Source of the DNA: G965197675 sp965197675
Lineage (GTDB): Bacteria > Chloroflexota > Dehalococcoidia > Plut-88900
Length of the DNA stretch: 64,000 nucleotides
Assembly: GCA_965197675.1 (NCBI GenBank)
Contig: OZ240221.1
Span: 2,604,001-2,668,000, forward strand
Reading direction: 5' to 3'
Made by a program: the position numbers and the translations under genes. A model generated the notes under the pieces. That model had not been told where the DNA came from, did no database searches, and worked only from the letters and a program-made list of their open reading frames with translations. This document shows, one piece after another, positions 54,765 through 63,927 of the stretch. Within the stretch, counting starts at the first letter, position 1. Each line of letters starts with the position of its first letter.

Positions 54765-55667
54765 CTAAGATGAGACGGGAACAGGAAGGTCTATCTTGAA
54801 CTTCTTCAACGTCTCCGCTATTGCAATCGCCGTCTTCTCATCAGGCTCAGTGAGAGGCAGGCGAGGCTTGCCCATATCGAACCCCACCAGTTTCAGCGCG
54901 TATTTCACTGGGATGGGATTGGAGACTATGAAAAGGCTGTCCACAAGAGGCAGAAGGTGGCTGTGAATCCGTGCTGATTCCTCAACGTCTCCTTCCACGA
55001 ATTTATTGATCATCTCCCTTATCTGCAACCCCACCAGGTGGGAGGCTACGCTAACTACCCCGTACCCACCGAGAGCCAATATGGGGAAGGTGTCGCCATC
55101 GTTTCCACTCCACACCAGAAAGTCATCCCTGGATTCAGAGACTATCCTGGTCACCTGAGCTATGTTTCCGCTGGCCTCCTTGATTCCTACAATATTGGGT
55201 ATCTTGCTTAGCCGAATAGTGATATCCGCCGACATATTCACGATGGTTCGGCTGGGCACATTGTAAAGCACGACTGGTAAATCGGTACTCCCCGCTATAG
55301 TCTTGAAGTGTTGGTAAAGCCCTTCCTGAGTCGGCTTGTTGTAGTAGGGGACTACGTGCAGGACTCCATCAGCGCCAGCATCTTCTGCGTCCTTGGTGTA
55401 ATGCACCGCCTCGATGGTATTATTGCTTCCTGCTCCTGCTAAGACGGTCCCCTTGCCCTTCAAAGCATCGGCAACCTCAGCAAACATACGAGCTTGCTCC
55501 TCCTTGTTGAGGGCCGGAGACTCGCCGGTGGTGCCAACGACTACTACTCCGTCACTCCCCGACTCCACGAGTGCCAGGGCGAGTCGCTTAGCCTTGTCAT
55601 AGTCCACCTCATTGTCGTCATCAAAGGGCGTCACCATAGCAGTGAGCACTCGCCCTAGCTCCATCAT
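54765..55667 (-). CDS. dapA: 4-hydroxy-tetrahydrodipicolinate synthase
   Basis: Condenses aspartate semialdehyde and pyruvate, first step of lysine/diaminopimelate synthesis. GTTGESPALNKEEQ, VLYNVPSRT (catalytic Tyr) and GIKEASGNIAQ (Schiff-base Lys) are the true DapA signatures, unlike the paralogue at 38.7 kb. 300 residues, AAGGAGGTGA before the start. A 813-base repeat-rich gap separates it from dapB. Since the window shows no murein genes, the product is probably lysine rather than wall. Confidence 0.96.
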   Translation of the reverse strand: MMELGRVLTAMVTPFDDDNEVDYDKAKRLALALVESGSDGVVVVGTTGESPALNKEEQARMFAEVADALKGKGTVLAGAGSNNTIEAVHYTKDAEDAGADGVLHVVPYYNKPTQEGLYQHFKTIAGSTDLPVVLYNVPSRTIVNMSADITIRLSKIPNIVGIKEASGNIAQVTRIVSESRDDFLVWSGNDGDTFPILALGGYGVVSVASHLVGLQIREMINKFVEGDVEESARIHSHLLPLVDSLFIVSNPIPVKYALKLVGFDMGKPRLPLTEPDEKTAIAIAETLKKFKIDLPVPVSS

Positions 55668-55800
55668 AGCCTCACCTCCTTTTAGAAACGAATTCAGCAG
55701 ATTGTACCACCTTTAGACATAGAGTTCACTACTTAACTGTCAATGAGTCAAAGCAATCGCATTTTGACCAAACCCACCTTTCGCAGAGATCTCACCCCAT

Positions 55801-55920
55801 CCGTCATTCTCGTGCTTGACACGGGAATCCATCCGAGAGGTGTCGCACGGAGGGGCGTCCCACACTCACCCTGAGCATACCGAAGGGCATGAGCGGAGTG
55901 GAAGTGGGAAATCCGGAGTT
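55801..55920. repeat. Dispersed intergenic repeat, copy 3
   Basis: From 55813 to 55842 it is identical to copy 4 (56093-56122), both reading TGCTTGACACGGGAATCCA and ATCCGAGAGGTG, and both continue with a GCGTCCCACACTCACCCTGAGCAT-like block and a GAGCGG end. Non-coding. Confidence 0.65.
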
Positions 55921-56089
55921 GACACCTGCCCATTGTGCCACGTGGCTATATATAAAATGAGAACCTACGTGCTATAATACAGATTGAAATATAGCTTACA
56001 TGCAGGTATCACTCTTATTCGACACCCAGGCAGAGGAGCATCTATCCACCTGTCATCCCCGTGCCCCCTCTTTCCCGTCATTTACAACC

Positions 56090-56230
56090 CTGTGCTTGAC
56101 ACGGGAATCCATCCGAGAGGTGATACACGGAGGAGCGTCCCACACTCACCCTGAGCATGTCAAAGGGAGTGAGCGGGACAGGAATGTGCCCCCCAAACCC
56201 CAAAACCTACCGGGGTGGGTGGCTGGGGCC
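56090..56230. repeat. Dispersed intergenic repeat, copy 4
   Basis: Same core as copy 3 plus a GTGCCCCCC...CCTACCGGGGTGGG tail shared with copies 1 and 2. Copies 3 and 4 lie 280 bases apart in direct orientation between dapA and dapB, so could recombine. Non-coding; the gap 55668-56480 holds these and the short repeats at 56325. Confidence 0.65.
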
Positions 56231-56324
56231 AACCTCAGACCCCAACCCGATGAAAAATTCAATCAAAATTTAACGACATCTCGTGCCTGGAAAACCCCGA
56301 AAATAAAACTTTTTTTACAACTCA

Positions 56325-56392
56325 ATCAAGTTTGAACGTGAACCAGAAAATTCAATCAAGTTTCAAAGCTAAACAGAAAAGACAATCAAGTT
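56325..56392 (+). repeat. Short direct repeats (CAATCAAGTT)
   Basis: CAATCAAGTT starts at 56325, 56353 and 56383, spaced 28 and 30 bases, and each later copy follows a similar AACCAGAAAA or AAACAGAAAA stretch; a weaker fourth copy is at 56260. AT-rich and roughly helical-phased. Could be regulator or iteron-like sites, or simple decay of a repeat. Too few and irregular for a CRISPR. Confidence 0.5.
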
Positions 56393-56480
56393 GTCGCACA
56401 CAAACTCAGTCTGGGCTCTCACCTCACCTTAGAAGCTCACACAGAGGGAATAGGAACATTAAAAGTCGCTGGGTTGACTG

Positions 56481-57290
56481 TTATTCCTCGCCTTTGAGCC
56501 CCAACAGGCTTTCCAGACCATATACCACGCCGACACGGTTGGAGACCTCTTTTATGGCCATAAGTACGCCGGGCATATAGCATTCTCTTCCTACAGTGTC
56601 ATGACGTATGGTCAAGGTCTGTCCAAGTCCGCCCAGTATCACCTCTTGATGAGCCACCACCCCCTGACTCCGGACGCTGTGAATCGCCACTCCATCGATC
56701 TCTCCGCCTCTGGTGCCAGGCAAGTTCTCCTTCTGTGTTGGGGTAGATTTGAAGGGGCGCCCTCGGTACTTGACCATGTCTCTTGCTGTAGAAAGGGCCG
56801 TACCGGAAGGAGCATCTACTTTGGTCTGATGGTGCATCTCAATGATTTCGGCATGGTCGAAGAACTTGCCGGCAAGCTTGGACATATGAATCATCAAGAC
56901 CGCGCCGAGGGCGAAGTTGGGAGCTATGACCGCGCCGACTTTCTTTTCCTTACAGAGGCTATCAATTTCAGTTGCGTTCTCCGGGGTAATGCCAGAGGTG
57001 CCTACAACCAGGTGCAACCCACGGCTGATAGCGATACGAGCCATCGGCATAGTTGAGTCGGCGTGAGTAAAATCCACTACAACGGAGGGATTGCACCGGT
57101 CTAAAAGGGATTCTATGTCAAGGGTGTGGGGAATACGTCCAGAATTATCGGGCAACTGAAGCGGTTGTCCGTCGGCGTCCAGCGAGACGGCGCCTACTGG
57201 CGCCAGTTCTGGGTTTTCGCACAGAGCCTTCAACAGCAGGGAGCCAACACGCCCAGTAGCTCCATGTACGGCTACCTGTAGAACACTCAT
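56481..57290 (-). CDS. dapB: 4-hydroxy-tetrahydrodipicolinate reductase
   Basis: Second step of lysine/DAP synthesis, NAD(P)H-dependent. Nucleotide-binding VAVHGATGRVGSLL, VVGTSGIT and the signature EMHHQTKVDAPSGTA. 269 residues. Lies 31 bases after pnp on the same strand, an arrangement seen in Dehalococcoidia-type genomes as I recall. The aspartate-semialdehyde dehydrogenase gene often found here is absent. Confidence 0.96.
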   Translation of the reverse strand: MSVLQVAVHGATGRVGSLLLKALCENPELAPVGAVSLDADGQPLQLPDNSGRIPHTLDIESLLDRCNPSVVVDFTHADSTMPMARIAISRGLHLVVGTSGITPENATEIDSLCKEKKVGAVIAPNFALGAVLMIHMSKLAGKFFDHAEIIEMHHQTKVDAPSGTALSTARDMVKYRGRPFKSTPTQKENLPGTRGGEIDGVAIHSVRSQGVVAHQEVILGGLGQTLTIRHDTVGRECYMPGVLMAIKEVSNRVGVVYGLESLLGLKGEE

Positions 57291-57321
57291 ATGACTCCCG
57301 CGATGCCACTAGTCGAAGCCT

Positions 57322-59574
57322 TTACCTTCTTGGCCCTCGATTACTTTGGGGCCTGCTGCCGCCTTCTCCTCGGTAGGGCCTTCGGTCTCCATGCCTTCCC
57401 TCTCTTCGGTGTTCCTGGGAATTACCTCGATCACCACGGGGTTGGGATGGTCGATATGGTCGTGCCTCCCTCTCTTCCCCAGCACCAACCTGGGAGAGGC
57501 TCTGGAGCGTCGCTCTCCTGGAAAGGTTTATGCGTCCCAGCTGATCTATCTCCACGACCATAACCGTGATCTCGTCATCGATATTGACTTCATCTTCTAC
57601 TTTGCCTACTCGGTAGTCGGCTAACTCGCTGATATGTACGAGGCCCTCTTTGCCGGGGAGAATCTCTACGAATGCCCCGAAGTTCATTATCCGAGTTACC
57701 TTGCCGGTGTAGATACCTCCCACCTCCACCTCTTTAGTTAGGCTCTCGATCATCTCTACGGCGCGCTGGGTGGCCTCTAGACTGGTAGAACCTATGAGCA
57801 CCGTACCATCGTTTTCCACGTTTATAGTAGTTCCCGTCTCCTCGATAATCGACCTTATGGTCTTACCGCCTGGGCCAATGATGTTTCCGATCTTCTCTTT
57901 ATCGATGGTAATCCTGGTCATACGAGGTGCATATGGACTGAGCTCCGTGCGGGAGCTGCTGATGGTCCGAGTCATGACATCCAGAATTCTCTTTCTCGCC
58001 TCTACCGCCTGACTCATAGCGTCTCTCATGATCTCATAGCTGATGCCCTTGATCTTCAGGTCCATCTGCCATGCCGTCATTCCCTGGTCCGTACCAGCCA
58101 CCTTGAAATCCATATCGCCCATGGCATCTTCGAGGCCTGCTATATCAGTGAGGACCGCATATTGACCATTATCATCGGTCACTAATCCCATAGCTACCCC
58201 GGCGACCGGGGCCTTGATAGGCACGCCAGCATCCATGAGGGAGAGGGTGCTGCCGCACACGCTGGCCATGGAGGTGCTCCCGTTGGAGCTAAGAACCTCG
58301 GATACCAGCCGTATGGTATAGGGGAACTCGTCCTCATCGGGAATTACCGGCTCCAGAGCTCTTTCCGCCAGGGCGCCATGACCTACCTCTCTTCTGCCGG
58401 GGGATCCTACTCTCTTCACTTCGCCAACGCTAAACGGTAGGAAGTTGTAGTGGTGCATAAAGCGCTTCGTCTCTTCCTGGCCGATTGTATCGATCTTCTG
58501 CTCTTCCCCCATCGAGCCCAGGGTGGTGATGGTAACCACCTGGGTCTGCCCCCGATTGAACATCCCCGAGCCGTGGGTGCGAGGCAACACCGATACTTCA
58601 CAGGATAGATCCCTAATGTCCTCGAGATTTCGTCCATCGGGGCGTATGCCTTTGCCCAAGATTTTGGATCGGACGTCCTGTTTGAGTCTGGATTGAAAGG
58701 CCTCAGCAATTGCTTCGGGAGAATGTTGAGGCCCCAACTTCTCGGCAGCCTCCTTTTGAAGCTGTTCTATGGCGGACTCTCGATCTACTCTATAGGGGAG
58801 TTGAAGAAGCTCCGCCAGTCTGCCTTCGTAAGGACCCAATACGGATCCCTCGACTTCTGTCGGTCCTTCATCGGAGAATTTCATCTTGGTTTTGCCGCAT
58901 TCTTGGACTATCTCATCAACCATGTCCAAGAGATCAGCATTAGCCTCTTGCCCAAACCTTACCGCATCCAGAGCGATGTCTTCCGACACCTCCTTTGCCT
59001 CGGCCTCAACCATGATCACCGCATTTCTGGTACCAACAACCACCAAGTCTAGGTTGCTCTTGCTCAGATCAGAGTAGATGGGATTCAAGACAAGCTCCCC
59101 ATCCACGTACCCCACCCTTGAACCGGCTACGGGGCCATCAAAGGGGATGGGTGAGATTCCCAGCGCAGCGGACGCACCGACTATGGCCGGGATATCGGGC
59201 TCGTTCTCCTGGTCGGTGGATAGGACTGTGACTATGACTTGCACATCATTGTGGAGATGCTTAGGAAAGAGGGGACGAAGAGGACGATCTATGAGCCGGC
59301 CCGTAAGAACGGCGGCCTGCCCTGGCCTACCCTCTCTCCTGAAGAAGCTTCCTGGTATCTTGCCCGCGGCGTAAAGCCGCTCTTCGAAGTCCACGGTGAG
59401 AGGGAGAAAGTCTACGCCCTGTCTCGGTTTTGTTGCGATGCAGGCGGTAACTAGCACCACTGTATCTCCGTAGGATACAGTCACTGAGCCGTGGGCTTGA
59501 TTAGCTACCTTACCAGTCTCGATGGTGAGGGCTCTGCCGCCGATTGTCCGTTGGAATCTCTTGGGCGTTTCCAA
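57322..59574 (-). CDS. pnp: Polynucleotide phosphorylase
   Basis: Phosphorolytic 3'-5' RNA exonuclease of the degradosome. Two RNase PH domains (RTIGGRALTIETGK...VDFEERLYAAGKIPGSFFRREGRP; SNGSTSMASVCG), a KH domain (IGNIIGPGGKTIRSIIEETG) and an S1 domain (GIYTGKVTRIMNFGAFVEILPGKEGLVHISELA). The tail beyond the S1 domain is long, basic and Arg/Gly-rich (RRGDRGNSQEHRREGRHG-like). 750 residues. Follows rpsO by 34 bases, as in many bacteria. Confidence 0.97.
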   Translation of the reverse strand: METPKRFQRTIGGRALTIETGKVANQAHGSVTVSYGDTVVLVTACIATKPRQGVDFLPLTVDFEERLYAAGKIPGSFFRREGRPGQAAVLTGRLIDRPLRPLFPKHLHNDVQVIVTVLSTDQENEPDIPAIVGASAALGISPIPFDGPVAGSRVGYVDGELVLNPIYSDLSKSNLDLVVVGTRNAVIMVEAEAKEVSEDIALDAVRFGQEANADLLDMVDEIVQECGKTKMKFSDEGPTEVEGSVLGPYEGRLAELLQLPYRVDRESAIEQLQKEAAEKLGPQHSPEAIAEAFQSRLKQDVRSKILGKGIRPDGRNLEDIRDLSCEVSVLPRTHGSGMFNRGQTQVVTITTLGSMGEEQKIDTIGQEETKRFMHHYNFLPFSVGEVKRVGSPGRREVGHGALAERALEPVIPDEDEFPYTIRLVSEVLSSNGSTSMASVCGSTLSLMDAGVPIKAPVAGVAMGLVTDDNGQYAVLTDIAGLEDAMGDMDFKVAGTDQGMTAWQMDLKIKGISYEIMRDAMSQAVEARKRILDVMTRTISSSRTELSPYAPRMTRITIDKEKIGNIIGPGGKTIRSIIEETGTTINVENDGTVLIGSTSLEATQRAVEMIESLTKEVEVGGIYTGKVTRIMNFGAFVEILPGKEGLVHISELADYRVGKVEDEVNIDDEITVMVVEIDQLGRINLSRRATLQSLSQVGAGEEREARPYRPSQPRGDRGNSQEHRREGRHGDRRPYRGEGGSRPQSNRGPRR

Positions 59575-59608
59575 ATTAGTCCGAATTCTGTACCAAAAGT
59601 GAGAGGCT

Positions 59609-59887
59609 CTATCTTCTGAGATTCAAACGTTTGATCAGAGACCGGTAACGGCTTACATCTTCTCTGTTAACGTACTCTAAAAGCCGTCTTCTCTGTCCCA
59701 CCAGCTTCATGAGGCCCCGCTGGCTGTGATAATCGTGTTTGTGGTATCTCAGATGCTCCGTCAACTCGTTGATTCTGTTAGTCAGCAGTGCGATCTGCAC
59801 CTCCGACGAGCCGGTGTCCTTATCGTGGAGTCTATATTCCTCTACAATCTGCTGCTTGACCTGAGCGTCCAATAGTTCTACTCTCAC
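59609..59887 (-). CDS. rpsO: 30S ribosomal protein S15
   Basis: Binds 16S rRNA early in assembly. The core LHDKDTGSSEVQIALLTNRINELTEHL and HSQRGLMKLVGQRRRLL is S15. The frame extends to an ATG at 59920, but a promoter -10 (TATAAT, 59904-59909) lies inside that extension, so transcription begins after it. I start at the GTG at 59887 (92 residues); a TTG at 59872 would give the usual 87 and is also possible. Confidence 0.94.
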   Translation of the reverse strand: MRVELLDAQVKQQIVEEYRLHDKDTGSSEVQIALLTNRINELTEHLRYHKHDYHSQRGLMKLVGQRRRLLEYVNREDVSRYRSLIKRLNLRR

Positions 59888-59903
59888 TTCTTCTTTTGGG
59901 GAG

Positions 59904-59932
59904 ATTATAGCACACGGCATAGCCGGTGAAAA
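59904..59932 (-). promoter_or_regulatory. rpsO promoter
   Basis: TTTTCA (59927-59932) and a perfect TATAAT (59904-59909) with a 17-base spacer, giving a start near 59897, ten bases before the GTG chosen for rpsO. The short leader suggests leaderless or near-leaderless translation of S15. Confidence 0.6.
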
Positions 59933-60183
59933 GATGACGTACTAGTCCAGTAGATTAGCTGCCTTTTCCCCTTCTCTCTGAGTTGTGATGCTGCTGGAGA
60001 ACCTGAAGAGGAATAAGGCAGCTAAGACTTGGTGGGGACGCATCGTGTCGTATACCTGCCCCCACGCCCTTAGCTGACGGTTCAGGGCAGCCGCGGTTTT
60101 GTGTCATGTAAGCGCCCGTGCTAAACTGAGATGCTTTCGACTAAGAGCGCAGTGAACGTTAGAACACTCATAGGAGAGATGCC

Positions 60184-62229
60184 TTGGTTCCACCGGGCGA
60201 GATTTTCGGATTCATACCCATCTGGGTCGGGGTCTATGCTTTTGCTGGTCTGCTCTTCTCGATAACCGGATATGTCCTCTACATGCGGGTCTTCCGGCTG
60301 ATCCTGCTGGGGAAGCCAGTGAACCGGTTCGACAGGCCCTTCCAGCGAGCCTTCAATGCCCTGATAGTAGTGCTTGGCCAAAGGAAGGTTCTTCAGAGGT
60401 TCTCCTGGGGTGACAAGTCAGGCCTTGGTCATGTCTTCATCTTCTGGGGGTTCCTCTCCTTCGTCACTAGCTACATCCTGTTCATCTTCTTAGACTCCAT
60501 CAATGAAGACATCTCTAGGACTATTCTCACCGATGGTGGCGTAAAGGTCTTCGTTTTCATCCTGGACTCGATAGGTCTAGCCATCCTCACCGCTCTGACG
60601 TGGGCATTATTCCGTCGGTGGCTGGTTAGACCACATCGGCTTTCCTTCGATCTCACCCGCAGTTTCGATGCCGTAGTCATAGTAACTGTGATTGCCAATC
60701 TAATGATCTTTACTTTCCTGATCGAGGGTTTCTACGGTGCGATGGTGAATCAAGGGGCCATCGTGGCTGGCCCTCATTCCGCCTCACCGGTAGGGACAGT
60801 GCTGGGCAAGCTGTTTGATGGCATGGACTTCGACACACTGAACAGTCTCCACAGCATATTCTGGTGGGGTCATCTTGCCCTCATTCTGGGCTTCGGTATG
60901 TACATCCCCTTCTCAAAGCACATGCACATGCTGGGAGCTCCCATCAACGCCTTCTTCCATGATCTGAATGCGCCAGGCACCCTTCACCCCATCCCAGACA
61001 TCGAGACTGCCGAGAGCTACGGCGCTAACCGCGTGGAAGAGTTCACCTGGAAGGAGCTGCTGGACGGCTACGCCTGCGCCGTATGTGGTAGATGCACCGC
61101 CTCCTGCCCCGCCCATCTCACCGGAAAAGTGCTGTCCCCCATGCACGTGGTGGAGAACGTCAAGGACCACCTGCTCCAGGTTGGGCCTGAGGTTGCCGTC
61201 AATGGAAACGGCAAAGAGCTTCCAGTGATAGGGAGCGCAGTCAGCGAAGAGGCCATTTGGGACTGTGTTACCTGCGGTGCCTGCGAGCAGGAATGCCCAG
61301 TAGCCATCGAGCACATAGATTCGATAGTAGATATGCGTCGCCACCTGGTGCTGGAGCAATCCAAGATGCCGGAGACGGCCCAGAATGCTCTGAGAAGTAT
61401 GGAGACTCGAGGGCATCCATGGTCCGGCACCAAATTCACCCGCACCGACTGGACGAAGGGCCTGAACGTGCCCCTTATATCTGAGAACGCTCATCCCGAC
61501 TATCTCCTTTGGGTGGGATGCACGCCGGCATTGGAAGAGCGAAGTCAGGGTATTGCGCGGTCCTTGTCTAAGGTGCTGAAGACAGCAGGCGTGAATTTCT
61601 CCATTCTCGGCGAGGAGGAGACGTGCAACGGCGACCCAGCCCGTCGCTTGGGCAACGAGTACCTGTTCCAGATTCTTGCACAGCAGAACATCGAGACCTT
61701 CAAAAAGTATGGAATCTCTCGGATAATCACCGGATGCCCGCACTGCTACAACACCTTCAAGAACGAATATCCTCAGCTCGGTGGTAACTTCGAAGTTCAG
61801 CATCACAATCAGATGCTGGATGACCTGATGAATAGAGGCAAGCTAAAAGTCACCAAGCCATGCAAAAAGAGGGTCACCTACCACGACTCTTGCTATCTGG
61901 GCCGGCACAACAACATCTACGAGGAGCCCAGGCAGATACTGAAGCAGGTCCCGGGCCTGGAGATGTTGGAAATGAAAGACAGAAATCGGAGCAGGGGCTT
62001 CTGCTGTGGGGCCGGCGGCGGGCATATGTGGCTGGAGGAGAGCGGCAAGGGGTCTCGCATAAACCACGTGAGGACTCAGCATGCCCTGGACACAGATGCC
62101 GAGGTGATAGGGACATCATGTCCCTTCTGCCTCCAGATGTTCGAAGACGGCATACGGGTCAAGGAGAAAGAGGGCCAAGTAGAGGCCAAAGACCTGGTAG
62201 AGCTCCTGGCGGAGTCTCTGGAAGAGTAG
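60184..62229 (+). CDS. Membrane-anchored heterodisulfide-reductase-like iron-sulfur oxidoreductase
   Basis: 681 residues. The first part has about six membrane helices (GVYAFAGLLFSITGYVLYM; FIFWGFLSFVTSYILFIFL; and later), like a nitrate-reductase-gamma or HdrE subunit. Next come two 4Fe-4S cluster motifs (CAVCGRCTASCP, CVTCGACEQECP) and two CCG domains (GCPHCYNTF, YHDSCYLGRHN, FCCGAGGGHMW), as in HdrD/GlpC-type subunits. It likely moves electrons between a quinone pool and a soluble partner, often an acyl-CoA/ETF system. Start is a TTG with AGGAGAG five bases upstream. Partner genes not in the window. Confidence 0.85.
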   Translation: MVPPGEIFGFIPIWVGVYAFAGLLFSITGYVLYMRVFRLILLGKPVNRFDRPFQRAFNALIVVLGQRKVLQRFSWGDKSGLGHVFIFWGFLSFVTSYILFIFLDSINEDISRTILTDGGVKVFVFILDSIGLAILTALTWALFRRWLVRPHRLSFDLTRSFDAVVIVTVIANLMIFTFLIEGFYGAMVNQGAIVAGPHSASPVGTVLGKLFDGMDFDTLNSLHSIFWWGHLALILGFGMYIPFSKHMHMLGAPINAFFHDLNAPGTLHPIPDIETAESYGANRVEEFTWKELLDGYACAVCGRCTASCPAHLTGKVLSPMHVVENVKDHLLQVGPEVAVNGNGKELPVIGSAVSEEAIWDCVTCGACEQECPVAIEHIDSIVDMRRHLVLEQSKMPETAQNALRSMETRGHPWSGTKFTRTDWTKGLNVPLISENAHPDYLLWVGCTPALEERSQGIARSLSKVLKTAGVNFSILGEEETCNGDPARRLGNEYLFQILAQQNIETFKKYGISRIITGCPHCYNTFKNEYPQLGGNFEVQHHNQMLDDLMNRGKLKVTKPCKKRVTYHDSCYLGRHNNIYEEPRQILKQVPGLEMLEMKDRNRSRGFCCGAGGGHMWLEESGKGSRINHVRTQHALDTDAEVIGTSCPFCLQMFEDGIRVKEKEGQVEAKDLVELLAESLEE

Positions 62230-62232
62230 GCG

Positions 62233-63927
62233 TTAAGCCTTCTGAGCCCGGCTAAGCTGCAGTTTCAGATCGATAAGGCGCGGTAACACGCCGTAACGAC
62301 TAATGCCCAAAAACTCTGAATAAAGTCGAGAGACTTCCCCTCTTCTGATGACACGTCCAATCGAGTGCGCCGCACGTCTTCGTTCACGTCTCAGTTCTTT
62401 CAAAGCTTCAGGTAGATTGCGTAACACGAACTCTCTCTGCTCCTTATCAAGCGTCAAAGTCTCGCAGAAAATCTTAAAACTTTCTGATCCTAACATACAT
62501 TCAAACTCCACCAGAGAGGGCTGCTTATTATTTTGATTCAGTTCTTTTCTGGTTGTATGCAAATCAAGCAGTCTTGGATCGTCTAATGACTTCTTGTTAT
62601 CCAGCCACTTGTAACATGGTCTCCAAAACAGTTCGCATAAGACCTCTTCCGTAGCTATCCTTAGATGATCGAGAGCACTGCCGACATTTCCCAGTCTAGA
62701 CGTATACCAGACCCTGTCCGCTTCCACCAGGCTCCGCTGGGCGCGCTCGGGTAGTTGATTCCATTGCTCCTCGCTAAAGAAGTATCTCTTGAGCCTCTGC
62801 TCAGCCTTCTCATCTTCCTCTTTTCTTAGTTCATCTCTAAGTTCACTAGGCTCTAAGTTTGCTTCCAGCCACCCTTTAGCACTATTCCAATAGGAGAACG
62901 CTTTTAATGCTTGGCCCTCACTGTCTCTTACCCATAGGTTAATGTCATATATACCGTACGGTATACCATCATCCTCGCGCGGCCAGTACTCGACAATGCG
63001 ATCGCAATAATTCAGCAGTTGTCGCCAATCATACTCGTAAGAACGAGAGGATTTTATCTCCTCGAATGTATCAACGGCCAATTGACAAAAAGAGTGATCA
63101 ATAAATTCATCGTACGACCCTAAAAATGAAGAGTATTCGGTTCCGCTATAGGAAGTACGTCGCTCTGTTTCTTCGACCACTGGCTCTTCTGGGTCGTCTG
63201 TTAATGTGTCGTTGGAGATTCGCAGAGACTCTGCATCCAAAAGACCTACGTACTGCACAAGACAGAAGGCAAAATGGTAGATTGCCTCCTCCCATTTTCC
63301 ATCCAGAGCATGAACTACAAATAGATTTCGTGAAATAACACTGTTCAAGCCTGCGAGTGAGTGAAAGTCCTCTATGTCTGGTTCATCGTGGATGGGGCCA
63401 AACATGCCTCCTTGGAACCGTTGAGGAGCACGCCAGGCCTCTTTAAAGGCTCTCCTGCTCTCTTCTGAGTAACCTTCCTCCACTCTTTGGAGTGAGAGTG
63501 CAAAGGCAGTCGCTACATATGAGTAATTAATGAGCTCATCAATCTTGTCAGAATCATCCACATCAGGCTCGTAAGGAACTCTGGTACATCCTTCGAGGTA
63601 GGAAAGGGCTTCCGAAGCCCAAGAAGAAACGTCATCTGGCAAAAAATCCTTTGTCGTGGCCTCATAAAGATGCCAGAACAAGTCCCTAGTCCGTTCATAA
63701 TCGCTTGGGTCTTCAGAGGCTGGTTGTTCAGAAATTACTGGAGTGGGTTCCTCACTCACTGTCTCTTCCGTTGCATCTCTAAGCGAATGTAGTAGCAGAG
63801 TTAGCTCTGCGATTGCTATGAAGCAATCATGTTTTTCTCCTGGATATTTTCTAATCAACTCGACAGCCTTTTGCAGAAGCTTATCAAGCCGAACATCATT
63901 GTTTATCTTCTCTGCCATCGTGTTCAT
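62233..63927 (-). CDS. Large unrecognised protein, possible HEPN-like C-terminal region
   Basis: 564 residues, Glu/Asp/Arg-rich and mostly helical, no membrane segment and no signal peptide. It has a Glu/Pro-rich spacer near residues 50-75. Near residues 395-440 is a helical stretch (LPERAQRSLVEADRVWYTSRLGNVGSALDHLRIATEEVL), and near 513-521 an RERRRAAH pattern that could be the Rx4-6H active-site motif of HEPN ribonucleases, but this is weak. I cannot assign a family. Convergent with the iron-sulfur gene, ending 3 bases beyond its stop. The start used is the first ATG at 63927; ATG at 63918 is the alternative. Confidence 0.6.
   Translation of the reverse strand: MNTMAEKINNDVRLDKLLQKAVELIRKYPGEKHDCFIAIAELTLLLHSLRDATEETVSEEPTPVISEQPASEDPSDYERTRDLFWHLYEATTKDFLPDDVSSWASEALSYLEGCTRVPYEPDVDDSDKIDELINYSYVATAFALSLQRVEEGYSEESRRAFKEAWRAPQRFQGGMFGPIHDEPDIEDFHSLAGLNSVISRNLFVVHALDGKWEEAIYHFAFCLVQYVGLLDAESLRISNDTLTDDPEEPVVEETERRTSYSGTEYSSFLGSYDEFIDHSFCQLAVDTFEEIKSSRSYEYDWRQLLNYCDRIVEYWPREDDGIPYGIYDINLWVRDSEGQALKAFSYWNSAKGWLEANLEPSELRDELRKEEDEKAEQRLKRYFFSEEQWNQLPERAQRSLVEADRVWYTSRLGNVGSALDHLRIATEEVLCELFWRPCYKWLDNKKSLDDPRLLDLHTTRKELNQNNKQPSLVEFECMLGSESFKIFCETLTLDKEQREFVLRNLPEALKELRRERRRAAHSIGRVIRRGEVSRLYSEFLGISRYGVLPRLIDLKLQLSRAQKA

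Noticed and set aside
56260..56392. CRISPR-like array
   Set aside because: Only three to four short repeats with unequal spacing and no cas genes.
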